NCBI GenBank assembly: GCA_964444835.1
Contig: CAYUIT010000004.1
Coordinates: 60,679-124,678 of the forward strand
Direction: 5' to 3'
Source: CADEED01 sp964444835
Lineage (GTDB): Bacteria > Pseudomonadota > Gammaproteobacteria > Steroidobacterales > Steroidobacteraceae
Length of the DNA stretch: 64,000 bases
Numbering within the stretch: position 1 is the stretch's first letter; each line of letters begins with the position of its first letter. Of the stretch, positions 43,520 through 52,930 are shown one piece after another. The notes under the pieces are model-generated. The model was not told the DNA's origin. It saw only the letters and a program-made list of their open reading frames with translations, and did no database searches. The translations under genes were made by a program, and so were the position numbers.

Positions 43520-45316
43520 ATGCAACGGATACGCAACTTTTCCATCATCGCCCACGTCGACCACGGCAAGTCCACGCTCGCCGATCGTTTCATCCAAATG
43601 TGCGGCGGCTTGGCGGATCGCGAAATGCAGGAGCAGGTGCTCGACTCGATGGATCTCGAGCGCGAGCGCGGCATTACGATCAAGGCGCAGTCGGTCACCC
43701 TGTACTACACGGCGCGGGACGGCGAGCGCTACCAACTCAACCTGATCGACACGCCGGGCCACGTCGACTTCTCATACGAGGTTTCGCGATCGCTCGCTGC
43801 GTGCGAAGGCGCGTTGTTAGTGGTGGATGCGGCGCAAGGTGTCGAGGCGCAAAGCGTCGCTAACTGCTACACAGCGATCGAGCAGGGCCTGGAAGTGCTG
43901 CCGGTCATCAACAAGATCGATTTGCCATCAGCCGATCCCGACCGCGTCATCAAGGAAATCGAGGACATCATCGGTATCGACGCGACCGATGCCGTGCACG
44001 TTTCCGGGAAGACGGGGCAGGGCGTCGATGAATTGCTCGAGGCCCTGATCAAGCGTATTCCGGCGCCGAAAGGCGATCCAGCGGCACCGCTGCAGGCGCT
44101 CATCATCGACTCCTGGTTCGACAACTACGTCGGCGTCGTGTCGCTCGTACGCGTGTTCAATGGCGAGTTGAAGCTGGGTGACAAGATCCGAGTCATGTCG
44201 ACGGGGCGTCCGTGGTCGGTCGACAAGTTAGGCCGATTCACGCCGAAGTCCGTGCCGGCGCCCGCGCTCAAGCCAGGCGATGTGGGCTTCATCATCGCGG
44301 GGATCAAAGAGATCGATGGTGCGCCGGTCGGCGATACGATCACGCTCGATCGCACGCCTTGCGCTGAACCGCTGCCGGGGTTCAAGCCGATCAAGCCGCG
44401 CGTGTTTGCCGGACTGTTCCCCGTCGTGTCCGACGACTATGAAAAGTTTCGCGACGCGCTCGCCAAGTTGAAGTTGAACGATTCGGCACTGCACTACGAA
44501 CCGGAAGTGTCAGGCGCGCTGGGTTTCGGGTTTCGCATTGGCTTTTTGGGCCTGCTGCACATGGACATCGTGCAAGAGCGGCTGGAGCGCGAATACGAGC
44601 TCGATTTGGTGACGAGTGCCCCCACGGTCGTCTACGAAGTGCTAACGACTGACGGCGACACGAGCTCGGTCGACAATCCAGCGAAGCTGCCGCCGGTTGA
44701 CAAGATCGCCGAACTGCGCGAACCGATCATCATTGCCAATATCCTCGTGCCGCCCGATCACGTCGGTGGCGTGCTCAAGCTGTGCTCCGACAAGCGCGGT
44801 GTGCAGAAGAAAATGTTGTACCTCGGCACGCAGGTCTCCCTGCAATACGAGTTGCCACTCGCGGAAGTCGTGCTCGATTTCTTCGATCGATTGAAATCGG
44901 TCAGCCGGGGCTATGCATCGTTCGACTACGATTTCAGCCATTTTCAGGCTGCGCCGCTCGTCAAGCTCGACGTGCTGATCAACGGCGACAAGGTCGACGC
45001 CTTGTCGATCATCGTACATCGCGACAGTGCCTATCAGCGTGGTCGCGAGCTCGTCGACAAGATGCAAGAGCTGATTCCGCGGCAAATGTTCGAGGTCGCG
45101 GTGCAGGCCGCGATCGGCAGTCACGTGATCGCACGCGCGACCGTGAAAGCGCTGCGCAAGAACGTGCTCGCAAAATGCTACGGCGGTGACGTGTCGCGTA
45201 AGCGCAAGTTGTTAGAGAAGCAAAAAGAAGGCAAGAAGCGCATGAAGCAACTGGGTCAAGTGGAAATACCCCAGGAGGCGTTTCTTGCGGTCCTCAAGGT
45301 GGGGCGCGAGAGCTGA
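43520..45316 (+). CDS. lepA: Elongation factor 4 (LepA)
   Basis: Ribosome-bound GTPase implicated in back-translocation and initiation. The 598-aa protein (E. coli 599) has the G domain with AHVDHGKSTLADR (G1), the effector block RERGITIKAQ, DTPGHVDFSYEV (G3) and NKIDLPSADP (G4), then EF-G-like domains and the LepA-specific C-terminal domain ending KKRMKQLGQVEIPQEAFLAVL. It shares one base with lepB (TGATG), and the lepA-lepB-rnc-era-recO cluster is standard. Confidence 0.98.
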   Translation: MQRIRNFSIIAHVDHGKSTLADRFIQMCGGLADREMQEQVLDSMDLERERGITIKAQSVTLYYTARDGERYQLNLIDTPGHVDFSYEVSRSLAACEGALLVVDAAQGVEAQSVANCYTAIEQGLEVLPVINKIDLPSADPDRVIKEIEDIIGIDATDAVHVSGKTGQGVDELLEALIKRIPAPKGDPAAPLQALIIDSWFDNYVGVVSLVRVFNGELKLGDKIRVMSTGRPWSVDKLGRFTPKSVPAPALKPGDVGFIIAGIKEIDGAPVGDTITLDRTPCAEPLPGFKPIKPRVFAGLFPVVSDDYEKFRDALAKLKLNDSALHYEPEVSGALGFGFRIGFLGLLHMDIVQERLEREYELDLVTSAPTVVYEVLTTDGDTSSVDNPAKLPPVDKIAELREPIIIANILVPPDHVGGVLKLCSDKRGVQKKMLYLGTQVSLQYELPLAEVVLDFFDRLKSVSRGYASFDYDFSHFQAAPLVKLDVLINGDKVDALSIIVHRDSAYQRGRELVDKMQELIPRQMFEVAVQAAIGSHVIARATVKALRKNVLAKCYGGDVSRKRKLLEKQKEGKKRMKQLGQVEIPQEAFLAVLKVGRES

Positions 45317-46386
45317 TGGCTGCGGTAATCGAGTTGTTGAGTTGGTTGGCGCTGCCGATTGGTCTGTGGTGCGCGCTCGATAGTTGGTTCTTGCACCCAC
45401 GCCGCGTGCTGGCGGGTGCGCGCGAGCCGGCGCTCGTGACGGTGGCGTACTATGCGTTGCCGATCGTCTGCGTCGCCGTGATATGGCGTTTGCTGACGGC
45501 TCAGACGCTCGACTTCAGTGTCGTGCTGTTTGGAATTTCGCTGGTGACGGGCGTCATTTGGGCGCTCGATGCGCTCTTCTTTCGCAAGCGCAGGGCGGCC
45601 GCAGCAGCCGCTGCTGGCAGGAACGTGGCCGATCTGCCCGAGCCAGGCACGATCGACTATGCACGCAGTTTTTTCCCGGTCGCCGTGCTCGTGCTCGTGG
45701 TGCGTGGGTTCTTATTCGAGCCGTTCCGCATTCCGTCCGATTCCATGATGCCTACGCTGCTGGCTGGCGATTTCATTGTTGTCAGCAAGTACTCCTATGG
45801 CTTGCGGTGGCCCGTGCTCAACCGCAAATTTGTCGACGTGTCGGAGCCGCAACGAGGCGATGTCATTGTGTTCCGGTACCCGCCCGATCCGCGGATCAAC
45901 TACATCAAGCGGCTCGTCGGTTTGCCCGGCGATCGGGTGCAGGTGATCAGCGACCGCTTGATCATCAACGGCGCAGAGGTGCCGTTCCAGGAAACGGGTG
46001 TCTACGACGACGGCTGCTATACGAATCTCCGGACGGCCACGGAGAAACTCGGCGAGCACGAACATCGAGTGCTGTTCTGCCCCTCGCCCGATGGTCTGTC
46101 GCGCTCGCTCGCCCCAGGCTGCAATCGCGATCTGCCCGATGGGCATTGGTCGTGCGAAAACACGGCGATTTTCGGTAACCGGGATCGCGGGGATATTGAT
46201 ACGGTGGTCCCGGCTGGGCATTACCTGATGATTGGTGACAATCGCGACAATAGCGAGGATGGACGCTTCTGGGGCTTCGTACCCGAGGCCAACCTCGTTG
46301 GAAAGGCGACGCGAGTCTGGTTCAATTTCGATACGGGTCGATCCGATTGGCTAAACTGGCGTCGTATCGGTCAACGGATCGATTAG
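45316..46386 (+). CDS. lepB: Signal peptidase I
   Basis: Inner-membrane Ser/Lys protease that removes signal peptides from exported proteins. The 356-aa protein has N-terminal membrane segments (about 5-20 and 42-85), then RIPSDSMMPTLLAGDFIVVSKYSYG with the catalytic Ser, GDVIVFRYPPDPRINYIKRLVG with the catalytic Lys, and box E, GDNRDNSEDGRFWG. A beta-domain insertion with two or more Cys precedes box E. It follows lepA directly. Confidence 0.96.
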   Translation: MAAVIELLSWLALPIGLWCALDSWFLHPRRVLAGAREPALVTVAYYALPIVCVAVIWRLLTAQTLDFSVVLFGISLVTGVIWALDALFFRKRRAAAAAAAGRNVADLPEPGTIDYARSFFPVAVLVLVVRGFLFEPFRIPSDSMMPTLLAGDFIVVSKYSYGLRWPVLNRKFVDVSEPQRGDVIVFRYPPDPRINYIKRLVGLPGDRVQVISDRLIINGAEVPFQETGVYDDGCYTNLRTATEKLGEHEHRVLFCPSPDGLSRSLAPGCNRDLPDGHWSCENTAIFGNRDRGDIDTVVPAGHYLMIGDNRDNSEDGRFWGFVPEANLVGKATRVWFNFDTGRSDWLNWRRIGQRID

Positions 46387-46428
46387 TTAGTTCGCCACGG
46401 GAATTTGCAGTTTCTTCGGGAGGACATC

Positions 46429-46797
46429 ATGAGAAATCGACAGCGCGGCGTCACGACAATCGGCTGGATCTTCTTGCTGATTCCGATGGCGATCGTCATC
46501 TACGCCGGAATCCGTGTCGTGCCTTTCTACCTAAACTACATGAAGGTGACGAAGGCGCTCGAGCAGACAGCTAACGAGTTCGCGAGCGATTCAGTCGACG
46601 CGAGAATGATCCGGGTCGCTCTGGCGAAGCGTTTTGACATCGACCTGATCTACAGCCCGAAAGATACGGAGATCGAGGTGCGGAAGGGTAAGGACGGCTG
46701 GGAATTGGAGGCGGACTACATCGAATCCGCACCGCTGTTTGGCAACATCGAGCTGACTTTGCTGTTCAACAAGCGAGTTGTCATCGGGGCTGAGTAG
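46429..46797 (+). CDS. DUF4845 membrane protein between lepB and rnc
   Basis: A 122-aa protein with an N-terminal type-IV-pilin-like start (RQRGVTTIGWIFLLIPMAIVIYAG, one membrane helix) and a periplasmic tail. The start at 46429 has GGGAGGA upstream. The position between lepB and rnc is typical for the DUF4845 family in gamma- and betaproteobacteria. Function is unknown; proximity suggests a link with secretion but nothing in the sequence proves it. Confidence 0.85.
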   Translation: MRNRQRGVTTIGWIFLLIPMAIVIYAGIRVVPFYLNYMKVTKALEQTANEFASDSVDARMIRVALAKRFDIDLIYSPKDTEIEVRKGKDGWELEADYIESAPLFGNIELTLLFNKRVVIGAE

Positions 46798-46832
46798 TTG
46801 CGACGCTTCCCAAGTCTTGCCATGGCTGCGTC

Positions 46833-47537
46833 GTGAGCGAGGCGAGCCTCGCCGCTTGGGTGGCGCAGCATTTGCGGCACGCGCCGCGCGATATTGGCTT
46901 GTTTGAGCGTGCACTCACGCACCGCAGCGCGTCCAATCTGAACTATGAGCGCTTGGAGTTTCTGGGCGATGCCGTTTTGAGCTTGCTCGTGTCCGAGCGC
47001 CTCTACGCGACGTACCCAAACGCAGATGAGGGTGACCTGTCGCGTTTGCGCGCTCGAGTGGTTAGCGAGGAGCCGCTCGCCGAGATGGCCATTGAACTCG
47101 CGCTAGGCGAGCGGTTGGTGTTGGGGTCGGGCGAGTTGCGAACAGGGGGTTTTCGGCGCCAATCCATCCTGGCGGATGCGCTCGAAGCACTGTGTGGTGC
47201 GCTCTACCTCGACGGTGGGTTCGAGGCTGTCCGGGGCGCGTTTGGGGCGCAGCTCGAGGCGCGGATTGCGCGGCTGCCGCCAGCGGATTCACTGAAGGAT
47301 GCGAAAACGAAATTGCAAGAGTGGTTACAAGGTCGATCGCTGCCGCTGCCCGTCTACCAAGTCGTGCGCGCCGAGGGGGAGCCGCACGCACAGACGTTTT
47401 GGGTGCAGTGCTCCATCGTTGCGTGTGACGTTGTGACCGAAGGTGTCGGGCACAGCCGTCGACGTGCCGAGCAAGTGGCGGCCGAGTCCGCATTGGCGTT
47501 GGTTAGCGCCACCGATCAAGCGAGTGCTGCATCGTGA
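46833..47537 (+). CDS. rnc: Ribonuclease III
   Basis: Double-strand RNA endonuclease for rRNA and mRNA processing. The 234-aa protein starts at GTG 46833 and has the signature NYERLEFLGDAVLSLLVSE, the second acidic cluster in ADALEALCGALYLDGG, and a C-terminal dsRNA-binding domain (KTKLQEWLQG to the end, with GVGHSRRRAEQVAAESAL). It overlaps era at GTGA. Confidence 0.97.
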   Translation: MSEASLAAWVAQHLRHAPRDIGLFERALTHRSASNLNYERLEFLGDAVLSLLVSERLYATYPNADEGDLSRLRARVVSEEPLAEMAIELALGERLVLGSGELRTGGFRRQSILADALEALCGALYLDGGFEAVRGAFGAQLEARIARLPPADSLKDAKTKLQEWLQGRSLPLPVYQVVRAEGEPHAQTFWVQCSIVACDVVTEGVGHSRRRAEQVAAESALALVSATDQASAAS

Positions 47538-48436
47538 GCGAATCCGCGCCCTCGGATTTCCGCTCGGGCTTCGTCGCGCTCGTCGGGCGCCCGAATGTGG
47601 GCAAGTCCACGCTGTTGAATGCCCTCGTCGGCGAGAAAATTTCCATCGTCACACCGCGACCGCAAACGACGCGGCACCGCGTGTTGGGATTGTCGAACGG
47701 GCCCGACTACCAAGTTGCGTTCGTCGACACACCAGGGTTGCACCAGGGCGGTAAGCGAGCGCTCAACAAAGCGATGAATCGCACGGCCGCTGCCGCTTTG
47801 CTCGACGCGGATATCGTTGTCTGGGTGGTCGAGGCACTACGGCTCACGGAAGAGGACAGCATGGTGCTCGAGCGTGTGCGAGCGAGCGGCTTGCCAGCCA
47901 TTGCAGTGATCAACAAGGTCGACAAAATCAAACCGCGCGACAAGTTGCTGCCGTTCGTGGCGGAGCTTGCGAAGCGCCATGCTTTCGCCGAGATCGTGCC
48001 GGTGTCGGCAACTCAGGGTGACAACGTCGCGAAGCTGTTGCAGCTCATTGCGGCGCGGTTGCCCGTGGCGCCTCAGATGTATCCGCTCGAGCAACGTACC
48101 GACCGCGGGCTTGAGTTCCAAATTGCTGAAACGATTCGCGAGAAGCTCACGCTCGAACTCGTTGACGAGGTGCCTTACGGCATCGCCGTGCAGGTCGAAC
48201 GAATCGCGGAGCAAGAGGGTCAGCAAGTGGTCGACGCCGTCATTTGGGTCGATCGTGCAGGGCAAAAGCCGATCGTCATCGGCGCGGGTGGTGATCGCTT
48301 GAAGCGGATTGGCAGGGCGGCCAGACTGGAGCTCAATGAGCGCACGGGCAAGCGATTCCATCTGCAGCTCTGGGTGAAAGTGCGCGACGATTGGGCGGAC
48401 AACGCCGAGGCGCTGCGTTCGCTCGGCATGGAGTAG
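47534..48436 (+). CDS. era: GTPase Era
   Basis: GTPase that binds 16S rRNA and helps 30S maturation. The 300-aa protein has G1 GRPNVGKSTLLNALVG, the switch region TPRPQTTRHRVLG, G3 DTPGLHQG, G4 NKVDKIKP and a C-terminal KH domain with GAGGDRLKRIGRAARLELNE. Length matches E. coli Era (301). The rnc-era overlap couples RNA processing with ribosome assembly. Confidence 0.97.
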   Translation: MSESAPSDFRSGFVALVGRPNVGKSTLLNALVGEKISIVTPRPQTTRHRVLGLSNGPDYQVAFVDTPGLHQGGKRALNKAMNRTAAAALLDADIVVWVVEALRLTEEDSMVLERVRASGLPAIAVINKVDKIKPRDKLLPFVAELAKRHAFAEIVPVSATQGDNVAKLLQLIAARLPVAPQMYPLEQRTDRGLEFQIAETIREKLTLELVDEVPYGIAVQVERIAEQEGQQVVDAVIWVDRAGQKPIVIGAGGDRLKRIGRAARLELNERTGKRFHLQLWVKVRDDWADNAEALRSLGME

Positions 48437-48460
48437 CGACATGCGTTCGGGTGGGCTGAG

Positions 48461-49165
48461 ATGACTGCGCGGAAGCGTCACGAACTCGAGGCGGGGTTCG
48501 TGTTGCATCATCGGCCCTACCGCGACACGAGCCGAATACTCGACGTATTCACGGCCTCCGCAGGCCGTCTCACGCTCTTCGCGCGTGGCGCCCGCGGCCC
48601 AAAGTCGAAGTCAGCTTCGCTGCTATTGCCATTCAAGCCGCTGTTACTCGCGTGGGCGGGCCGCGGCGAGGCGGCGCAGTTGACGAGTGTCGAGTCGGCG
48701 GGCGAGGTGCGCGAGATCGCGCCGTCTGCGCTGATGAGCGCGTTCTACTTGAATGAGTTGTTGATCAAGCTAACGACACGCCACGATCCGCAGCCGCAGT
48801 TGTTTGCCGATTACGCGACGGCGCTGGAGAGCTTGCGGGCCGGGCTGCCCATCGAGCCGGTGCTGCGCATATTCGAGAAGCGTTTGCTAGCGACTTTGGG
48901 CTATGGGCTCGAGTTCGAGGTGGAAACGGACCGGCACTATTTGTACCGCCCAGAGAGCGGCTTCGTCGCAGTGTCGGCCGACATGCCGGGCGCCGTGCGC
49001 GGCGATTCCGTGATGGCGCTCGCCACGGAGCAGCTCACCACACGAACGCATTTCGATGATGCCAAGCGCTTGCTGCGCGTCGCGCTCGATCGTTGTCTCG
49101 AAGGCCGCGCGCTTTCGACGCGAGCCGTGGCGCGTGCCGTCAATTACAAGATGGAGTCTGCGTAA
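48461..49165 (+). CDS. recO: DNA repair protein RecO
   Basis: Loads RecA on SSB-coated gaps with RecR and RecF. The 234-aa protein has the N-terminal OB fold (AGFVLHHRPYRDTSRILDVFT, then RLTLFARGARGPKS) and a helical domain with the zinc-finger region reduced (no Cys cluster). It lies 24 bases after era and its stop overlaps the pdxJ start (TAATG). Confidence 0.94.
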   Translation: MTARKRHELEAGFVLHHRPYRDTSRILDVFTASAGRLTLFARGARGPKSKSASLLLPFKPLLLAWAGRGEAAQLTSVESAGEVREIAPSALMSAFYLNELLIKLTTRHDPQPQLFADYATALESLRAGLPIEPVLRIFEKRLLATLGYGLEFEVETDRHYLYRPESGFVAVSADMPGAVRGDSVMALATEQLTTRTHFDDAKRLLRVALDRCLEGRALSTRAVARAVNYKMESA

Positions 49166-49896
49166 TGCTGTCGACGATCGATCTCGGCGTCAATATCGAC
49201 CATGTCGCGACGGTGCGGCAGGCGCGGCGCGCCAGTTACCCGGATCCCGTGCATGCCGCGCTGGTCGCGGAGCAGAACGGGGCTAACAACATCACGTTGC
49301 ATTTGCGGGAAGATCGCCGGCATATCCAGGATCGCGACGTGCGTGCGTTGCGGCCGCTGATTCAGACGCGCATGAATTTGGAAATGGCGTTGACCGACGA
49401 GATGTTAGCTATCGCACTCGATGTCCGCCCGCACGATTGTTGTTTGGTACCGGAGCGTCGTGCAGAGGTGACGACCGAGGGCGGTCTCGATGTTGCGAGC
49501 CACATTGAGCGCATCGGCGATGCTTGTCGGCGGTTAGGCGCTGCGGGAGTTCGAACGGCGCTTTTTATTGATCCGGATGAGCGGGCCGTGCGTGCGTCGC
49601 ATGCGGCGGGCGTGCCGGTCATCGAATTGCACACCGGTACCTATGCCGAGGCCTCCGGTGCCGAGCGGGCGAGAGAACTGGAGCGTCTCGCCACGGCTGC
49701 ACGATTGGGAGCGTCGCTCGGTCTCGAAGTGCACGCGGGTCACGGACTGCATTATCACAACGTGCAGCCGGTGGCGGCGATCCCGCAGATCGTCGAGCTC
49801 AACATTGGACACGCCATCGTGGCGCGCGCGCTGTTCACGGGCTTTGCCGCAGCGGTCGCGGAAATGAAGCGGCTCATGGACGAGGCGCGCCAGTGA
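49165..49896 (+). CDS. pdxJ: Pyridoxine 5'-phosphate synthase
   Basis: Last ring-closing step of the DXP-dependent vitamin B6 pathway. The start at 49165 overlaps the recO stop and begins MLSTIDLGVNIDHVATVRQARR, the conserved N-terminus. Other marks are TLHLREDRRHIQDRDV and a TIM-barrel C-terminus with AGHGLHYHNV. 243 aa, normal length. An upstream extension of the same frame inside recO is a shadow. Overlap with acpS is four bases. Confidence 0.96.
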   Translation: MLSTIDLGVNIDHVATVRQARRASYPDPVHAALVAEQNGANNITLHLREDRRHIQDRDVRALRPLIQTRMNLEMALTDEMLAIALDVRPHDCCLVPERRAEVTTEGGLDVASHIERIGDACRRLGAAGVRTALFIDPDERAVRASHAAGVPVIELHTGTYAEASGAERARELERLATAARLGASLGLEVHAGHGLHYHNVQPVAAIPQIVELNIGHAIVARALFTGFAAAVAEMKRLMDEARQ

Positions 49897-50300
49897 TCTT
49901 TGGGATCGGCGTCGATGTGCTCGAACAGGCGCGCGTCAACAAAGTGTTTGAGCGATTTGGTCAGCACTTCGTCGACCGACTGTTGCTACCCGCCGAGGCC
50001 GAGCAGCTTGCTCTGACCCAGCGTCGCGAGCGGTTCTTGGCGATGCGGTTCGCTGCGAAGGAAGCTATCGTCAAGGCGATGGGCACCGGATTCGCGCACG
50101 GCATTTGGATCCGTGACGTCGGCGTGGCGCAGAACGCGTGGGGTAAGCCAGAGGTAATCTACTCGGCACGTGGCGAGGCGCTGCGCCGCAAGCTCGGTAT
50201 CGGTGATGGCCACGTCACGCTGACCGACGAATCGGGCTTGATCGTGGCGGTGGCGGTATTGGAGAAAGCGGCACGTCGCCGCCGCGCGAGGCAATCATGA
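49893..50300 (+). CDS. acpS: Holo-ACP synthase
   Basis: Transfers the phosphopantetheine arm from CoA to apo-ACP. The 135-aa protein starts at GTG 49893 with MIFGIGVDVLEQARV (metal Asp in GVDV) and has RFAAKEAIVKAMGTGF (catalytic Glu). The pdxJ-acpS pair is standard. The C-terminus is Arg-rich, seemingly a local extension. Confidence 0.96.
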   Translation: MIFGIGVDVLEQARVNKVFERFGQHFVDRLLLPAEAEQLALTQRRERFLAMRFAAKEAIVKAMGTGFAHGIWIRDVGVAQNAWGKPEVIYSARGEALRRKLGIGDGHVTLTDESGLIVAVAVLEKAARRRRARQS

Positions 50301-51073
50301 GCGTGTTGGTGTTCGACATTGAAACAGTGCCGGATGTCGAGTTCGGCCGTCGACTCTATGGGCTCGGAGAGCTATCCGACGAGGAGGTCGGGAAGGCGCT
50401 GCAAGCGCAGGCGCGGCAGCAGTCTGGCAGCGACTTCTTGCCGCACGAGCAGCAACGCATCGTCGCCATTTCCTGCGCGTTTCGCGCACGCGATTCGTTT
50501 CGTGTCTGGAGCTTGGGCGATGAGGACTCGAGTGAGCGCGAGTTGGTCGAGCGCTTCTTCGATGGCATCGACAAGTTCACGCCGGAATTGGTGTCGTGGA
50601 ACGGCGGTGGCTTCGATTTACCCGTGCTGCACTATCGCGCGCTGAAACACGGCGTCGCAGCGCCGCGTTATTGGGAGACAGGCGATGAGGACAATAGCTT
50701 TCGCTATAACAACTACCTCGCGCGCTTTCATTGGCGGCACATCGATCTGATGGATGTGTTGTCGGGCTACCAGGCTCGGGCCCGCGCGAGCTTGTCAGAC
50801 ATTGCGGTGTTGCTCGGCTTCCCCGGCAAAATCGGGTTCGATGGCTCACAAGTGTGGAGCACGTATCTCGAGGGTGATCTCACGCGAATCCGCCGTTACT
50901 GTGAAACCGACGTGTTGAATACGTATCTCGTATTCCAGCGTTTTCAATTGATGCGCGGACGGCTGTCGGCGGCGGGTTACGATGAGGAACTCGCCCGCGT
51001 GCGACAGTGGTTGCAGGCCCATACCGAGCCCCATTTCTTGGAGTTTCTGACGGCTTGGGAAGCGAGCGCGTGA
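50297..51073 (+). CDS. Predicted 3'-5' exonuclease, PolB-like (DEDDy)
   Basis: RNase H-like exonuclease domain of the type found as free-standing proteins related to family B polymerase proofreading domains. The 258-aa protein shows Exo I FDIETVPD, Exo II SWNGGGFDLPVL (Asp/Asn) and Exo III YCETDVLNTYLVFQR with Tyr and Asp. It is linked by 4-base overlaps to acpS and to rlmD. Substrate is unknown. Confidence 0.85.
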   Translation: MSVLVFDIETVPDVEFGRRLYGLGELSDEEVGKALQAQARQQSGSDFLPHEQQRIVAISCAFRARDSFRVWSLGDEDSSERELVERFFDGIDKFTPELVSWNGGGFDLPVLHYRALKHGVAAPRYWETGDEDNSFRYNNYLARFHWRHIDLMDVLSGYQARARASLSDIAVLLGFPGKIGFDGSQVWSTYLEGDLTRIRRYCETDVLNTYLVFQRFQLMRGRLSAAGYDEELARVRQWLQAHTEPHFLEFLTAWEASA

Positions 51074-52398
51074 GCCGCCGTCGGCGGTCGTCGGCCGCGA
51101 CGGCACCCGTCGAGGAAGGTGTCGTTGCTGATCTCACGCACGATGCGGAAGGCGTTGTGCGCGCAGGGCGTGCCTGTTTCGTTCCGGGAGCATTGCCTGG
51201 CGAGCGCATCCGCTTTCGGCGGACACACCAACGAAAAACGCACGACGAAGGCGTTCTGGAGGAGGTGCTCACGCCGTCGCCCGATCGCGTGACGCCGCAG
51301 TGTGCGCACTTCGGGGTTTGCGGTGGCTGCGCGTTGCAGCATTTATCTGCCGACGCGCAAGTGGCTGCGAAGCAGCGGGAGTTGGCGGAAAGCTTGAGTC
51401 GTATTGGCGGCGTCACGCCGGCAGAGTGGTTAGCGCCTCTGCGCGGACCTCATTGGCACTATCGGCGCCGTGCGCGACTATCCGCGCGGTACGTCGACAA
51501 GAAAGGGCGGTCGTTAGTCGGGTTTCGCGAGCGGGCCGGGTCGTTCGTGACCGATGTGCAGCAATGTCCAGTGTTAGCCGAACCGATCTCGGCCAAAGTC
51601 GCGGCCCTTGGCGAGTTGTTGACGTCGCTCGATATTCGCGTCAGCGTTCCGCAAGTAGAAGTGGCCGTGTCGGAGGGCGAGACGGCGCTCGTATTGCGTG
51701 TGCTCAATCCGCCCACCGAGGCGGACCGCGCGCGCCTCCTGGCATTTGAAGAAACGCATGGCGTGCGTTTGTGCTTGCAACCGAAGGGCCCTGATACGGT
51801 CGTGCCGCTGCGTGCTGCGCCGCTCGATCTTCACTACCGATTGCGACGCTTCGACGTGCGTCTCGACTTCCTGCCGACCGACTTCGTCCAAGTGAACAGC
51901 GCCATCAACGAGTCGCTGGCATCGCTTGCGGTCGACTACTTGCAACTCGACGCGAGCGCGCGGGTGCTCGATTTGTTCTGCGGCCTGGGCAACTTCACGT
52001 TGCCAATCGCGCGCCACGCGGGCGCGGTTGTCGGGGTGGAAGGTGACGCCGGGTTGGTTGCTCGGGCGCGGGCGAACGCCGCCCGGAACGGCATTGAGAA
52101 TGCCCGATTTTTCACCGCAGACCTGTCGGTAACGCCCGACAGTCGTCTGCCTTGGCTGGTGGACGGCTATAGCCACGTGCTGCTCGATCCCCCTCGGGTT
52201 GGGGCCGCGGCAGTACTGGGCGCGGTGGCCAGGGCCAAGCCTCGCCGGATCGTCTACATCGCCTGCCATACCGGGTCGCTGGCTCGGGACGTCGGTGAGC
52301 TGTGCCGTACGCACGGTTTCAGGCTGCAGGCCGCTGGTATTCTCGATATGTTTCCGCACACGCATCACGTTGAATCGATTGCGGTTCTCGAGGCGTGA
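51070..52398 (+). CDS. rlmD: 23S rRNA (uracil-1939-C5)-methyltransferase
   Basis: Makes m5U1939 in 23S rRNA. The GTG at 51070 overlaps the preceding stop (GTGA). The 442-aa protein has an N-terminal TRAM-like OB fold, an iron-sulfur cluster motif (PQCAHFGVCGGCALQHL with four Cys spaced as in RlmD), AdoMet binding LDLFCGLGNFTLP, the catalytic DPPRVGAA and IVYIACHTGSLARDV. E. coli RlmD is 433 aa. Confidence 0.93.
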   Translation: MSRRRRSSAATAPVEEGVVADLTHDAEGVVRAGRACFVPGALPGERIRFRRTHQRKTHDEGVLEEVLTPSPDRVTPQCAHFGVCGGCALQHLSADAQVAAKQRELAESLSRIGGVTPAEWLAPLRGPHWHYRRRARLSARYVDKKGRSLVGFRERAGSFVTDVQQCPVLAEPISAKVAALGELLTSLDIRVSVPQVEVAVSEGETALVLRVLNPPTEADRARLLAFEETHGVRLCLQPKGPDTVVPLRAAPLDLHYRLRRFDVRLDFLPTDFVQVNSAINESLASLAVDYLQLDASARVLDLFCGLGNFTLPIARHAGAVVGVEGDAGLVARARANAARNGIENARFFTADLSVTPDSRLPWLVDGYSHVLLDPPRVGAAAVLGAVARAKPRRIVYIACHTGSLARDVGELCRTHGFRLQAAGILDMFPHTHHVESIAVLEA

Positions 52399-52420
52399 GT
52401 GGCGAGGGGTGACGCGGGGA

Positions 52421-52930
52421 ATGGCGCTCGAGATCGAACACAAGTTTTTGGTGGCAACGGACGCGTGGCGGGCAGCCGCGCGCAGTCGTCAGCTGCTGCG
52501 ACAAGGCTACCTCGCTAACAATTCGCGTTGCTCGGTGCGCGTGCGGGTTGCCGACGAGTCGGCTTGGATCAGTGTCAAGTCCATGACGCACGACCTGGCG
52601 CGCTCTGAGTACGAGTATCCGATCGCTCGCACCGATGCCGAGGAGATGCTCGACAGTTTGTGCGAACGGCCGCTGATCGAGAAATGGCGTTACGACGTGC
52701 CGCATGGCGACCATCACTGGGAAGTGGACGAGTTTCTGGGCGACAACGCGGGTCTCGTGATCGCGGAGCTCGAGCTAACAGATCGGGAAGAGTCGTTCGA
52801 GCGACCGCAGTGGTTAGGTCTCGATGTGACGCGCGACCGCCGCTTCTACAACTTCAGTCTCGTGAGCCAACCGTGGCGCGCGTTTGCGCACGAGTTCAGC
52901 GCACGAGACGCGGACGAGGTGGCGCGATGA
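52421..52930 (+). CDS. CYTH domain protein (triphosphate tunnel metalloenzyme-like)
   Basis: The 169-aa protein begins MALEIEHKFLVA with the hallmark EIEHK (ExExK) of the CYTH fold, followed by an eight-stranded tunnel rich in alternating charged residues (RCSVRVRVADESAWISVK, EYEYPI, KWRYDVP, WEVDEF, LVIAELEL). Members hydrolyse inorganic triphosphate or bind nucleotide triphosphates. The start at 52421 has GGGGA upstream. It overlaps nagZ at ATGA. Confidence 0.85.
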   Translation: MALEIEHKFLVATDAWRAAARSRQLLRQGYLANNSRCSVRVRVADESAWISVKSMTHDLARSEYEYPIARTDAEEMLDSLCERPLIEKWRYDVPHGDHHWEVDEFLGDNAGLVIAELELTDREESFERPQWLGLDVTRDRRFYNFSLVSQPWRAFAHEFSARDADEVAR

